Source: CAVOHU01 sp963843385
GTDB lineage: Bacteria; Acidobacteriota; Vicinamibacteria; Vicinamibacterales; JAKQTR01
DNA: 64,000 nt
Reading direction: 5' to 3'
Assembly: GCA_963843385.1 (NCBI GenBank)
Contig: CAWJJY010000007.1
Span: forward strand, 806,001-870,000
Under the pieces are notes generated by a model. That model did not search any database. It saw only the letters and a list, made by a program, of their open reading frames with translations, and was not told the origin of the DNA. Below, piece after piece: positions 34,747 through 42,716 of this stretch. Both the position numbers and the translations under genes were made by a program. The number at the start of each line of letters is the position of its first letter. Within the stretch, counting starts at the first letter, position 1.

Positions 34747-35720
34747 TGCAGGTCCTGGTGGCCATTTACAGCGACAACCTCGCCTGGACCTTGCCGACCG
34801 CCCAATTCGACGACCTCCGGCGGCGCTTTCCCGACGTGACGTTTCACTATGCCGCGAACGAGGACGAGATGGTGCGCCTCATCGCGGAGGCCGACGTCGC
34901 GTTCACCTCGTGCCTGACCGCGCGCGCCTTCGCGGCGGCCGGCAGGCTCCAATGGGTCCACAGCCCCGCCGCCGGCGTGGGCAGCATGCTGTTTCCCGCC
35001 ATGCGCGACAGCCACGTGCTTCTGACCAACTCCCGAGGCATCGCCGCGGTCGCGGTTGCCGAGCACGCCTTCGCGCTGCTGCTTGCCTTGACGAGGGGCA
35101 TCGGAACGGCCGTCCGGCGCCAGCAGGAACACCGGTGGGCGCAGGACGAGCTGTCCAGCCTGCCGACGCTGCAAGGGCGCTGCCTGGGTATCGTGGGCGT
35201 CGGGGCGATCGGAAAAGAGATGGCTCGCCTCGGCTCCGCCTTCGGCATGCGCGTCATCGGCGCCAGGCGGCGTCCTGGCCTGCCGCTGCCGCGCGGGGTC
35301 GAGCGGATGGTCGGGCCCGCGGCTCTCTCGGGCCTGCTTCGTGAGTCGGACGTCGTGATGCTGGCCTCGCCGCTGACGGCCGCCACCCGAGCCCTGATCG
35401 GCGCGCGCGAACTCCGGCAAATGAAGCCGACTGCGTTTCTGATCAACGTGGCCAGGGGCAAACTCGTTCGTGAAACCGATCTGATTGAAGCGCTGCAGTC
35501 CCATGCCCTGGCGGGAGCCGGGCTCGACGTGTTCGAGCACGAACCGCTCGATGACGCCAGCCCGCTGTGGACGCTGCCCCATGTCGTCATCAGCCCGCAC
35601 GTCGCGGGGTTTCGCGAAGGGTACTGGGACGCCGCGGTCGAGGTGTTCTCGGCGAACCTCGCCGCCTTCCTCAGCGGCGGCAGCCTCGCGAACCAGGTTG
35701 ACCGGGAGGCGGGCTATTGA
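34746..35720 (+). CDS. D-isomer-specific 2-hydroxyacid dehydrogenase family protein
   Basis: The 324-residue NAD-dependent dehydrogenase starts at the ATG joined to the moaC stop; the open frame to its left is moaC read out of frame. The N-terminal half carries the substrate domain (FTSCLTARAFAAAGRLQWV, SPAAGVGSML). The Rossmann domain shows LGIVGVGAIGKEMARL, with an ARRR stretch where the ribose-binding acidic residue would be, suggesting NADP preference. Catalytic residues are Arg in INVARGKLV, Glu in FEHEPL and His in ISPHVAG. Relatives include glyoxylate/hydroxypyruvate reductases and phosphoglycerate dehydrogenase-like enzymes; the substrate is not determinable. Why it is coupled to moaC is unclear. 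Confidence 0.88.
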   Translation: MQVLVAIYSDNLAWTLPTAQFDDLRRRFPDVTFHYAANEDEMVRLIAEADVAFTSCLTARAFAAAGRLQWVHSPAAGVGSMLFPAMRDSHVLLTNSRGIAAVAVAEHAFALLLALTRGIGTAVRRQQEHRWAQDELSSLPTLQGRCLGIVGVGAIGKEMARLGSAFGMRVIGARRRPGLPLPRGVERMVGPAALSGLLRESDVVMLASPLTAATRALIGARELRQMKPTAFLINVARGKLVRETDLIEALQSHALAGAGLDVFEHEPLDDASPLWTLPHVVISPHVAGFREGYWDAAVEVFSANLAAFLSGGSLANQVDREAGY

Positions 35721-35752
35721 GGACCGAGCCGAGTGAACCACGGGGCTTGGTG

Positions 35753-35782
35753 TTGACGCAATTCGCGCAACTGGTCTAGGGT
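35753..35782 (+). promoter_or_regulatory. candidate promoter of the acyl-CoA synthetase gene
   Basis: TTGACG (35753-35758) and TAGGGT (35777-35782) are 18 bases apart, 20 bases before the ATG at 35803. The -35 is good and the -10 moderate. Confidence 0.4.
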
Positions 35783-35802
35783 TATGCGGACGATCGGATT
35801 TC

Positions 35803-37674
35803 ATGGACACCAGCGCCGATGTGCCCGCCGCGGTCAGGACGCTGGCCGACCTGCCAGCCAGGATCGCCGCGCGCCGAAAGCCCGCCCAACTGCGCCGGTG
35901 CATGGCCGACGGCTTTCGCACGTTTTCCAGCACCGAGGTGCTCGAGCTGACGCGGGACCTGAGCCTCGGGCTGCGAGCGCTCGGCATCCAGCGCGGAGAC
36001 CGGGTGGCGATCGCGTCGGATAGCCGCCCCGAGTGGAGCCTCTCGGACTTCGCCATCCTGACCTCGGGCGCAATCACGGTTCCGGTGTATCCGACACTCT
36101 CGGCGGCGCAGACCCTGGTCATCCTGGCCGACAGCGGCGCGCGCGTCGCCATCGTCTCTGACGGGATTCAGGCAGCAAAACTCGAGAGCATCGCGTCCAG
36201 ACTTCCTGACCTGAAATCGATTGTCATCATCGAACCGATCGAGCGCGCAACCCGCCCGGGCGTCCTGCCGGTGCGGAGCTGGGCCCAGGTCCATCGCGAA
36301 GGACGATCGCAGATCGAGGCCGATCCCTCGGCCCAGGGGCGCTTCGACGAGATGGTCGGGTCGATTCAACCGTCGGATGTGGCGACCATCATCTACACGT
36401 CGGGGACCTCCGGCTCGCCGAAAGGCGTGGTGCTCACGCACCACAACCTGATTTCGAACCTGCTGGCGACCAGGCACGCCTTCACGCTCGACGATGGCGA
36501 CGTGGCGTTTTCGTACCTGCCGCTCAGCCACACGCTGGAACGGATGGCGGTCTACCGCTTTCTGTACGAAGGCGTGGAGGTGAGTTTCGCCGAGTCCCTG
36601 CAAACCGTCTCACGCGACCTCGCGCGGGTCGCCCCGACAATCATGACGGGTGTGCCCCGCGTGTTCGAGAAGTTCCACGCCGCCGTACTCGAGACGGCCG
36701 GCCGGGCGTCACCGTTCCTGAGGCGGATCTTCGAGTGGGCACTGGAAGTGGGCCGCGCCGCCGTGGTCGCGAGGCTGGAAGGGCGTCGCCCCGGCCCATG
36801 GCTCTCGGTGCAGTTACCGCTCGCCGACCTGCTCGTGCTGCGGAAGGTTCGGGCTCGCACCGGAGGTCGCCTCCAGTTCGTGCTGTCAGGAAGCGCGCCG
36901 CTGGCGCGTCAGACCGCGGAGTTCTGCTACACGATCGGCATGCCCATCTACGAAGGGTACGGCCTGACGGAAACCTCGCCCGTGTTGACGCTGAATTCGC
37001 CGCGGGCCGTCCGTCTCGGCACCGTCGGCCGGGCGCTGCCGGGCGTCGAGCTTCGGATCGCGGAGGACGGCGAGATCCTGGCGCGTGGCCCCAACGTCAT
37101 GTCGGGCTACTACAACCGGCCGGAGGACACGCGGGAGGCGCTGCGCGACGGGTGGTTTCACACAGGCGATATCGGGAGGCTGTCAAACGACGGCTACCTG
37201 ACCATCACGGATCGCAAGAAGGACCTGATCATCACCTCAGGCGGGAAGAACATCGCGCCTCAACCGATCGAGCTGCGGCTCAAGGCCAGTCCCCTCGTGC
37301 AGGAAGCCATTCTCGTCGGCGACCGGAGGAGCTTCCCGGCGGCCTTGATCGTGCCAGATTTCGCCGCGCTCGAGATGAAACTCCGGCAGCGCGGCGCTCC
37401 CTCGGGCACGCGCGAGCAGCTCGTCGAGCGCGCCGACGTGCTGGCGATGTACCAGGAACTGGTCGACGAGATCAACCTCGACCTCGCACAGTTCGAGCGC
37501 ATCAAGAGAACCGCGCTGCTGCCCTCGGATCTGACCGTCGAAGGAGGGGAGTTGACGCCCACCATGAAGCTGCGCCGCAAGGTCGTCGAGCAGCAGTGGG
37601 CATCGGTCATCGAAGCGCTCTACGCCCGGGAGGGCAAGAGCGCGCTGGAACCCGAAACGCTCACCCTGCGTTGA
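35803..37674 (+). CDS. long-chain acyl-CoA synthetase (AMP-forming)
   Basis: The 623-residue adenylate-forming enzyme activates fatty acids to acyl-CoA via acyl-AMP. The P-loop IIYTSGTSGSPKGVV is at about 196-210. Other motifs are GYGLTETSPVLTLN, the ATP/hinge motif GWFHTGDIGRL, and DRKKDLIITSGGKNIAPQPIE with the C-terminal domain lysine region. Length and the TSGGKNI signature fit the FadD15/long-chain synthetase group found in Actinobacteria, Acidobacteria and eukaryotes. It is monocistronic, ending 21 bases from the convergent signal peptidase gene. Chain-length specificity is inferred. Confidence 0.92.
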   Translation: MDTSADVPAAVRTLADLPARIAARRKPAQLRRCMADGFRTFSSTEVLELTRDLSLGLRALGIQRGDRVAIASDSRPEWSLSDFAILTSGAITVPVYPTLSAAQTLVILADSGARVAIVSDGIQAAKLESIASRLPDLKSIVIIEPIERATRPGVLPVRSWAQVHREGRSQIEADPSAQGRFDEMVGSIQPSDVATIIYTSGTSGSPKGVVLTHHNLISNLLATRHAFTLDDGDVAFSYLPLSHTLERMAVYRFLYEGVEVSFAESLQTVSRDLARVAPTIMTGVPRVFEKFHAAVLETAGRASPFLRRIFEWALEVGRAAVVARLEGRRPGPWLSVQLPLADLLVLRKVRARTGGRLQFVLSGSAPLARQTAEFCYTIGMPIYEGYGLTETSPVLTLNSPRAVRLGTVGRALPGVELRIAEDGEILARGPNVMSGYYNRPEDTREALRDGWFHTGDIGRLSNDGYLTITDRKKDLIITSGGKNIAPQPIELRLKASPLVQEAILVGDRRSFPAALIVPDFAALEMKLRQRGAPSGTREQLVERADVLAMYQELVDEINLDLAQFERIKRTALLPSDLTVEGGELTPTMKLRRKVVEQQWASVIEALYAREGKSALEPETLTLR

Positions 37675-37695
37675 GGCCAATCCCGCGGCTGAACG

Positions 37696-38430
37696 TCAGA
37701 ACACCTTGGCTTGCGGCATCGGCCACCAGCGGACCTGCACCTTGCCGATGATGTATTTCTTCGGGACCAGGCCCCAATGCCGGCTGTCGGAACTGTTGTT
37801 TCGATGGTCGCCCATCACGAAGTAGTAGCCTTCCTGAACGACCAGCGGCCCCAGGTTGTCGTGGCTGCGGTACTCTTCCGGCACGTAGCTGTCGTCGATG
37901 GGGATGTCGTTCACGTACACGCGCCCGTCGATGATTCGGACCGTGTCACCTTCTTCGGCGACTACCCGCTTGACGAACGACTTGTCCGGGTTCAGGGGGT
38001 AGTAGAGCATCACGATGTCGTTGCGGCGCGGCGAACTCAACCGGTAGATCAGCTTGTTGACGATCAGCCGATCCTGGTCCTGCAGCGTCGGCGCCATGCT
38101 GAGGCCTTCGACGCGTGCGACCTGGAAGCCGAAGGTCACGATCAGCGTCGCGTACACGGCCGCGGAAAACAGCGTCTTCACCCAGGCGAACAGTTCATCG
38201 CGCAACACCACGAACTTGTCGAGCGAGGTGGGGCCCTTCGGCTGGGGCGGCGTCAGGAGCTGAAAGCCCGGCTCGGCCGGCGGCTGTGGGTTGTCCCACG
38301 CGTCTGGAACGGCATCAGGAGGAGTTATAGCCTCAAATACTCCCTGAGCCGCCTGGTCTGCGACCGGCTGACCGGTATCTCCGTCTGCCTGGCGTCCCGC
38401 ATCCTCAGGACGAAATTCCGACTGAGCCAA
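37696..38430 (-). CDS. lepB: signal peptidase I
   Basis: This is a membrane serine protease that removes signal peptides from exported proteins. Counted from a TTG at 38430 the protein has 244 residues: an acidic Pro-rich leader, one membrane segment (TLFSAAVYATLIVTFGFQVA), catalytic Ser111 in VEGLSMAPTL, box C (RNDIVMLYYPLNPDKSFVKR) with the general-base Lys154, box D (YRSHDNLGPLVVQEGYYFVMGDHR) and box E (NSSDSRHWGLVP). The TTG start would overlap the upstream response-regulator gene by 106 bases, so a later start is possible. GTG codons at 38211/38208 would give a 171-residue protein that still holds every conserved box. Co-transcription with the LytS/LytR-type genes is likely. Confidence 0.93.
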   Translation of the reverse strand: MAQSEFRPEDAGRQADGDTGQPVADQAAQGVFEAITPPDAVPDAWDNPQPPAEPGFQLLTPPQPKGPTSLDKFVVLRDELFAWVKTLFSAAVYATLIVTFGFQVARVEGLSMAPTLQDQDRLIVNKLIYRLSSPRRNDIVMLYYPLNPDKSFVKRVVAEEGDTVRIIDGRVYVNDIPIDDSYVPEEYRSHDNLGPLVVQEGYYFVMGDHRNNSSDSRHWGLVPKKYIIGKVQVRWWPMPQAKVF

Positions 38431-39092
38431 GGCACTATCTCCTTGATCTGGCTGATATTGACGAGATACGACCGGTGCACCCGCCAGAACAACTCCGGGT
38501 CGAGCCGAGTCTGCAACTCGTCGAGCGTCCTATAGTTGGACGATCCAGCAGCGGCATTCGTTACAAGGTGAATTGTATCGCCTTCGAGCGTTGCAAAGAT
38601 CAACTCACTCACGGGGACCAGGTGGAACCCGGCCCCAATCTTGAGTGCCAGCTGCGCAGGTCGCTCCGAGCGGTCGTCCAGCACCCGGGCCAGGCGCTCC
38701 AGGCGATCCTGCGACAACATCTCCGACGAAACCGCTTCACGGACCCTTCCGAGCGCGTGATCGAGCCGATCGCGCTCGACCGGTTTGAGCAGGTAGTCGA
38801 CGGCGTTCACCTCGAAAGCTCCCACCGCGTACTGATCGAATGCCGTGACGAACACGATGTGCGTCGATGAGTGCCCGCCGAGCAGGCGGCGGGCGACCTC
38901 GAACCCGGTCAGCCCGGGCATCTGCACGTCCACGAAGGCGACCTCCGGCCGGAGCCGTTCGACGAGCTCGACGCCCTCCAGGCCGTTGCCCGCCTGTCCC
39001 ACGATCGTCACGTTGCCGTCCTGCTCGAGCAGGTAGCACAGCTCCTCGCGCGCCAGCGGCTCGTCATCGATGACGATGGCGTGAAGCTCCAT
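38325..39092 (-). CDS. LytTR-type response regulator
   Basis: The 255-residue regulator starts at the ATG at 39092, one base after the kinase stop; the open frame further up has no homology. The receiver domain (1-~120) has the acidic pair IDDEP, phospho-acceptor Asp55 in VAFVDVQMPGLTG, Thr in VFVTAFDQYA and Lys in DYLLKPVERD. The LytTR DNA-binding domain (~145-255) shows LIFATLEGDTIHLVT, YRTLDELQTRL, FWRVHRSYLVNISQIKEI and the tail IPVSRSQTRRLREYL. It belongs to the AlgR/LytR/VirR group, which binds pairs of 9-base direct repeats. Together with the sensor it forms a complete two-component system; target genes are not identifiable here. Confidence 0.93.
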   Translation of the reverse strand: MELHAIVIDDEPLAREELCYLLEQDGNVTIVGQAGNGLEGVELVERLRPEVAFVDVQMPGLTGFEVARRLLGGHSSTHIVFVTAFDQYAVGAFEVNAVDYLLKPVERDRLDHALGRVREAVSSEMLSQDRLERLARVLDDRSERPAQLALKIGAGFHLVPVSELIFATLEGDTIHLVTNAAAGSSNYRTLDELQTRLDPELFWRVHRSYLVNISQIKEIVPWLSRNFVLRMRDARQTEIPVSRSQTRRLREYLRL

Positions 39093-39093
39093 G

Positions 39094-40407
39094 TCAGGCC
39101 ACCACCCGTTCCACCTGCAGGGGAAACTCGATGCGGGCAACCGTGCCGAGCCCCGGTGCGCTTTGCAGCGTGAGCGCACCGGCATCGCCGTAGAGCACAC
39201 GCAGCCGCTCGCGCACGTTGGCCAGCCCGATTCCGGAGCCGATCGCCGAGCGCAGCCGATCCGGTTCCATGCCGCCTCCGTCGTCCTCGACCTCGATCAC
39301 CGATCGATCGGCCTGGCGCATGCTGCGGATGATAATGCGGCCTCCTTCGACCTTGGTCGAGATGCCATGCCGGATGGCATTCTCGACCAGCGGCTGCAGC
39401 ACGGTGCTGGGCACCATCAGATCGAGGGTGGTCGTGGCGATCTGCTTCTCGATGCGAAGGCGATCGCCGAATCGGACCAGTTCGATCTCCAGGTATTCCT
39501 CAACGGCCGAAAGCTCGTCGCGCAGCGGCACGAGCGGTTCATGGTGGCGAAGGCGCCGCCGCAGCAGGGCCGACAGACGGACGATGAGTGCGCGAGCGGT
39601 ATCCGGCTGCGAGCGGATCAACGAGGCGATCGAGGTCAGGGTGTTGAAGAGGAAGTGCGGATTGATCTGGCTGGTGAGCGCCTCGATGCGGGCGCTGAGC
39701 AGCAGCCTTTCCTGCTCGGCCAGCCGGTGCTCGATCCGCGAGTTGTTCCAGATCCGAATCGGCGCGGTGACGCAAATCACCGTGGTCAGCACCACGACCA
39801 TCTCGATCCACGCCGCCTGCGCCGGAGGATGGAACAGCCCTCCGGGCCAGCGGTGGCCGATGGCCTGACGGAGCAGCTCCAACCCGATGGGCGCAGAGAG
39901 CAGCACGACCTGCCAGTCCACCTGAAGACGCCGAACAAGCCGCCACACATACCGCGGGACCCCGAGGAGCACGAAGGTCGACAGCTTCCAGACCTCTTCG
40001 ATCGGGCAGAGCGCCCGCAGCCCGCCCCCGACCAGGCCGCAGCCGATGGCGAAGGGGAGTGCCGCGAATTCGCCGCCTGCCAGCGCCGGCGACCCGACCA
40101 TGACCCCGACCACCGCGCCCGCAATCGGGCCGGCGATCAGCCCCGAGAGCAGCGCGCCTTCGAGCGACACGTCCGCCGCGTCGTAGCCGAGCAGGATCCG
40201 CGCGCCGACGCCGGCGGCCAGCGGGAGGCCGAGGCTGCACGCGAACACGAGGCGGGTCCTCCACGACCGGTGCTCATGGATCAGGATGTCGCGGAACCGG
40301 TGGTAGCGCACCAGCGTGATCGAGAGGAGCAGGATCACCCCGATCTTGACGATCAGCGTGATGAGCAGGGACTGATGCGGCGAGAGGAACGCTGGAACCT
40401 GTGTCAC
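39094..40407 (-). CDS. LytS-type membrane sensor histidine kinase
   Basis: The 437-residue protein has five to seven N-terminal membrane segments (residues ~12-215) of the 5TM-LYT kind, with GGGLRALCPIEEVW and LSGLIAGPIAGAVVGVMVG. It then has a His_kinase domain with phospho-acceptor His251 in QINPHFLFN, SALLRRRLRHHE and VPLRDELSAVEEYLEIE. The HATPase follows, with N box PLVENAIRHGIS, DDGGGM and GIGLANVRERL. The combination marks the LytS/YehU family, which in known cases senses cell-wall state, pyruvate or membrane potential. It is transcribed with the regulator from a very good promoter upstream. The signal is unknown. Confidence 0.93.
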   Translation of the reverse strand: MTQVPAFLSPHQSLLITLIVKIGVILLLSITLVRYHRFRDILIHEHRSWRTRLVFACSLGLPLAAGVGARILLGYDAADVSLEGALLSGLIAGPIAGAVVGVMVGSPALAGGEFAALPFAIGCGLVGGGLRALCPIEEVWKLSTFVLLGVPRYVWRLVRRLQVDWQVVLLSAPIGLELLRQAIGHRWPGGLFHPPAQAAWIEMVVVLTTVICVTAPIRIWNNSRIEHRLAEQERLLLSARIEALTSQINPHFLFNTLTSIASLIRSQPDTARALIVRLSALLRRRLRHHEPLVPLRDELSAVEEYLEIELVRFGDRLRIEKQIATTTLDLMVPSTVLQPLVENAIRHGISTKVEGGRIIIRSMRQADRSVIEVEDDGGGMEPDRLRSAIGSGIGLANVRERLRVLYGDAGALTLQSAPGLGTVARIEFPLQVERVVA

Positions 40408-40450
40408 ATCATGAACCCGAAGAGGTGCGCTGGACCGGCCATCAGCGCCG

Positions 40451-40480
40451 ACTATAGCGACCGGCCGGAGGGGGTGTCAA
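40451..40480 (-). promoter_or_regulatory. sigma-70 promoter for the LytS/LytR-type operon
   Basis: On the minus strand TTGACA (40480-40475) and TATAGT (40456-40451) are 18 bases apart, a consensus -35 with a 5/6 -10. It is about 45 bases upstream of the kinase start. Confidence 0.75.
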
Positions 40481-40575
40481 TCACATGGCACGCTCAACGA
40501 ACGTGTTATGATCGAGAGGGTTAGACCAGCACTCGAGGTCAGGCGTTGGGATGACTGAAGGCACGGAGGCCCGAT

Positions 40576-41007
40576 GTGATCCGTCCATTTCTGGTAGGTT
40601 TTGCGACAACCCTCAAGCACATCTTCAAGCCGGCGGTGACGGTCAACTACCCGGCGCAGAAGGTGCCGGTATTTCCGAAGTACCGCGGCAAACAGGTGTT
40701 GATGCGGGATGAGAACGGGCTCGAGAAGTGCGTGGCATGCGGCCTGTGCGCCGTGGCGTGCCCGGCCGACGCCATCTATCTCGAGGCGGCCGAGAACGAC
40801 GGAACCGTCGCGGCAGGCCCCCGCTACGCCAGCACGTACCAGATCAACAAGGTCCGATGCATCTTCTGTGGCTATTGTGAAGAGGCCTGTCCGGTCTCGG
40901 CCATCTTCATGGGCAAGGACTATGAGCTGGCCGTCTACAGCAAGACGGACTTCGTCTGGGACAAGTCCGAGCTGCTCGTGCCGGCGCTCGCGTCGACTGC
41001 CGACTGA
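40576..41007 (+). CDS. nuoI: NADH-quinone oxidoreductase subunit I-like 2[4Fe-4S] ferredoxin
   Basis: The 143-residue protein starts at a GTG at 40576 with GGAGG eight bases upstream. An N-terminal amphipathic segment (FLVGFATTLKHIFKPAVTV) is followed by two [4Fe-4S] motifs, Cys52/55/58/62 (CVACGLCAVACP) and Cys95/98/101/105 (CIFCGYCEEACP). The AIFMGKDYEL segment that follows is typical of NuoI. In complex I this subunit carries clusters N6a/N6b between NuoG and NuoB. It is slightly short for the family and stands without any other nuo gene, so it is either a dispersed complex I gene or a stand-alone electron carrier. The next gene begins 24 bases later. Confidence 0.88.
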   Translation: MIRPFLVGFATTLKHIFKPAVTVNYPAQKVPVFPKYRGKQVLMRDENGLEKCVACGLCAVACPADAIYLEAAENDGTVAAGPRYASTYQINKVRCIFCGYCEEACPVSAIFMGKDYELAVYSKTDFVWDKSELLVPALASTAD

Positions 41008-41031
41008 GGTCGCGCCCAGGGGCCCGGCGTG

Positions 41032-41730
41032 ATGAAGCTCGGTGCGTTCGGCGACGTGCACGGCGAGTTTGCGATCCTTCGCACGATTGCCGGTCGCCAC
41101 CCGGACGTGGAGGTCTGGGTGTCGGTTGGCGATCTGGGCGATGGACTGGGGCGCTACGAGGCGTTGCCGTTTCCGCTCTACTGGATCAAGGGCAACAACG
41201 ACAACCTCGAGGTCATCGCCGGCATCCTGGCAGGCGAGCGCAGTATCTCGAACCTCCACCACATTCCGAACGGCGTCGTGGTTCCGGTCGGCCCCATTCG
41301 CGTCGTCGGGCTGGGCGGCACGCTGGCGCCCACCTGGTACGACAAGGCCCCCGATGAGCTGCCGCGGCCGAGAGTGCCCGTGGTGGGGCCGGACGGCTAT
41401 CCGCCTCTCGTCAGGGACGACAAGCGGCGCCACTTCGTGCGGGCAGAGGTCGAGGCGTGCAAGCGCCAGACCGGCGTCGATCTGCTGCTCACCCATGAGG
41501 CCGCGCGCCCGTTCTACGTGGAGGTGCGGGGCCGAATGCACGATGTCGGCAAGACGCCCATCAACGAAGTGCTGGCCTCGATGCACCCGCGCCTTCATCT
41601 GTCGGGTCATCACCACCAGTACAGCGACGAGGTCCGGCAGGGCGTGCGGTCCATCGGACTCGATCCGGTGGCCAAGTCCTATCTGATCGTGAATCTCGAG
41701 ACCTGGAAATACGAGCGGCTCGAGACCTGA
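41032..41730 (+). CDS. calcineurin-like metallophosphoesterase
   Basis: The 232-residue protein starts at an ATG at 41032; an adjacent GTG at 41029 is an alternative. All metallophosphoesterase motifs are visible: GDVHGEF near the start, VGDLGDG, the GNNDN loop in place of GNHE, a Thr-His in LLLTHEAARPF, and the final LHLSGHHHQY. The fold binds two metals and hydrolyses phosphomonoesters or diesters. The layout resembles the N-terminal domain of debranching-enzyme/CWFJ-like phosphoesterases, but substrate specificity is unknown. It is probably cotranscribed with nuoI. Confidence 0.88.
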   Translation: MKLGAFGDVHGEFAILRTIAGRHPDVEVWVSVGDLGDGLGRYEALPFPLYWIKGNNDNLEVIAGILAGERSISNLHHIPNGVVVPVGPIRVVGLGGTLAPTWYDKAPDELPRPRVPVVGPDGYPPLVRDDKRRHFVRAEVEACKRQTGVDLLLTHEAARPFYVEVRGRMHDVGKTPINEVLASMHPRLHLSGHHHQYSDEVRQGVRSIGLDPVAKSYLIVNLETWKYERLET

Positions 41731-41823
41731 AACCCCGTCCGGCAGGCCGTAACGGCGGGCAGGACCACGGGCGAGCGCCGCCCCATGGCATGCCGTGGCG
41801 CGGCCCGGACCGGGCCGCCAAGC

Positions 41824-41852
41824 TTGTCCGGGGGGGCAGGTCAGTATATAGT
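41824..41852 (+). promoter_or_regulatory. candidate promoter of the methyltransferase gene
   Basis: TTGTCC (41824-41829) and TATAGT (41847-41852) have a 17-base spacer and lie 54 bases before the ATG at 41906. Confidence 0.55.
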
Positions 41853-41905
41853 CCCAGAGGATCATCCATCACGGCGCGAGAGGCTCGCCTGGGAGTACCC
41901 GTACT

Positions 41906-42610
41906 ATGGCTTTGTTCGAGCATCCGACACCACCTAGCGCCCGCGAATTGTTGTCGACCGCCGACGCCATGTCCCGCAGCTTGTCGGTCACCGAAGTCGA
42001 GACCGATTTCGTGTTCGGCGTATACGAGAAACTCGCAAAGGTCTACGATCTCATCTTCGGGCCCTCGCTTCACCCGGGACGGCTGCGCGCCATCGAGCGC
42101 ATGGCGATCCAGCCTCGAGATCGCGTGCTCGAGGTCGGGGTCGGCACCGGGATCAACGTGGGACTCTATCCCAGGCACTGCACCGTTACGGGCATCGACC
42201 TCTCGGCGTCAATGCTGGACAAGGCGCGTGAACGGGTCGCGAAGAAGGGCCTCAGCCATGTCCGGCTCTTCGAGATGGACGCGACCAACCTCGAGTTCGC
42301 CGACGACTCCTTCGACATCGTGTACGCGCCGTACGTCATCAGCGTCGTGCCCGATCCCGTCGCCGTGGCGCGAGAGATGCGACGCGTGTGCAGGAGCGGC
42401 GGCCGGATCATCGTGCTGAACCACTTCCGGAGCCCCAACCCGATCGTGTCTCGAGTGGAACGTCTGATCTCGCCGATGACCATCCACGCCGGTTTCAAGT
42501 GCGACCTCGACCTGCCCGGATTCCTCGCGCAGGCACAGCTGCAGCCGATCTCGATCGAAAAGGTGAACGTCCCGAGGATGTGGTCACTGGTGACCTGCGT
42601 CAAGGATTGA
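41906..42610 (+). CDS. SAM-dependent methyltransferase, PmtA-like
   Basis: The 234-residue class I methyltransferase has motif I VLEVGVGTGINV, motif II with VTGIDLSASMLDKARER, motif III region FEMDATNLEFADDSFDIV and VISVVPDPVAVAREMRRV. A C-terminal region with IIVLNHFRSPNPIVSRVERL follows. The N-terminal FVFGVYEKLAKVYDLIFG motif and overall layout resemble Rhodobacter-type phosphatidylethanolamine N-methyltransferases (PmtA), which act at the inner membrane to make phosphatidylcholine. Related ubiquinone or menaquinone methyltransferases cannot be excluded. The gene is single, with its own promoter, and converges on the CDF gene. Confidence 0.8.
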   Translation: MALFEHPTPPSARELLSTADAMSRSLSVTEVETDFVFGVYEKLAKVYDLIFGPSLHPGRLRAIERMAIQPRDRVLEVGVGTGINVGLYPRHCTVTGIDLSASMLDKARERVAKKGLSHVRLFEMDATNLEFADDSFDIVYAPYVISVVPDPVAVAREMRRVCRSGGRIIVLNHFRSPNPIVSRVERLISPMTIHAGFKCDLDLPGFLAQAQLQPISIEKVNVPRMWSLVTCVKD

Positions 42611-42716
42611 CACTCGGGCGGTCGTCACACCCCATCGCGCACTCGCACAGATCACATCAACTCGCAGGCACCGCTCGCGGCGTCGGTACGCCGCGGCGCC
42701 CGCCGGATCGGTGACC

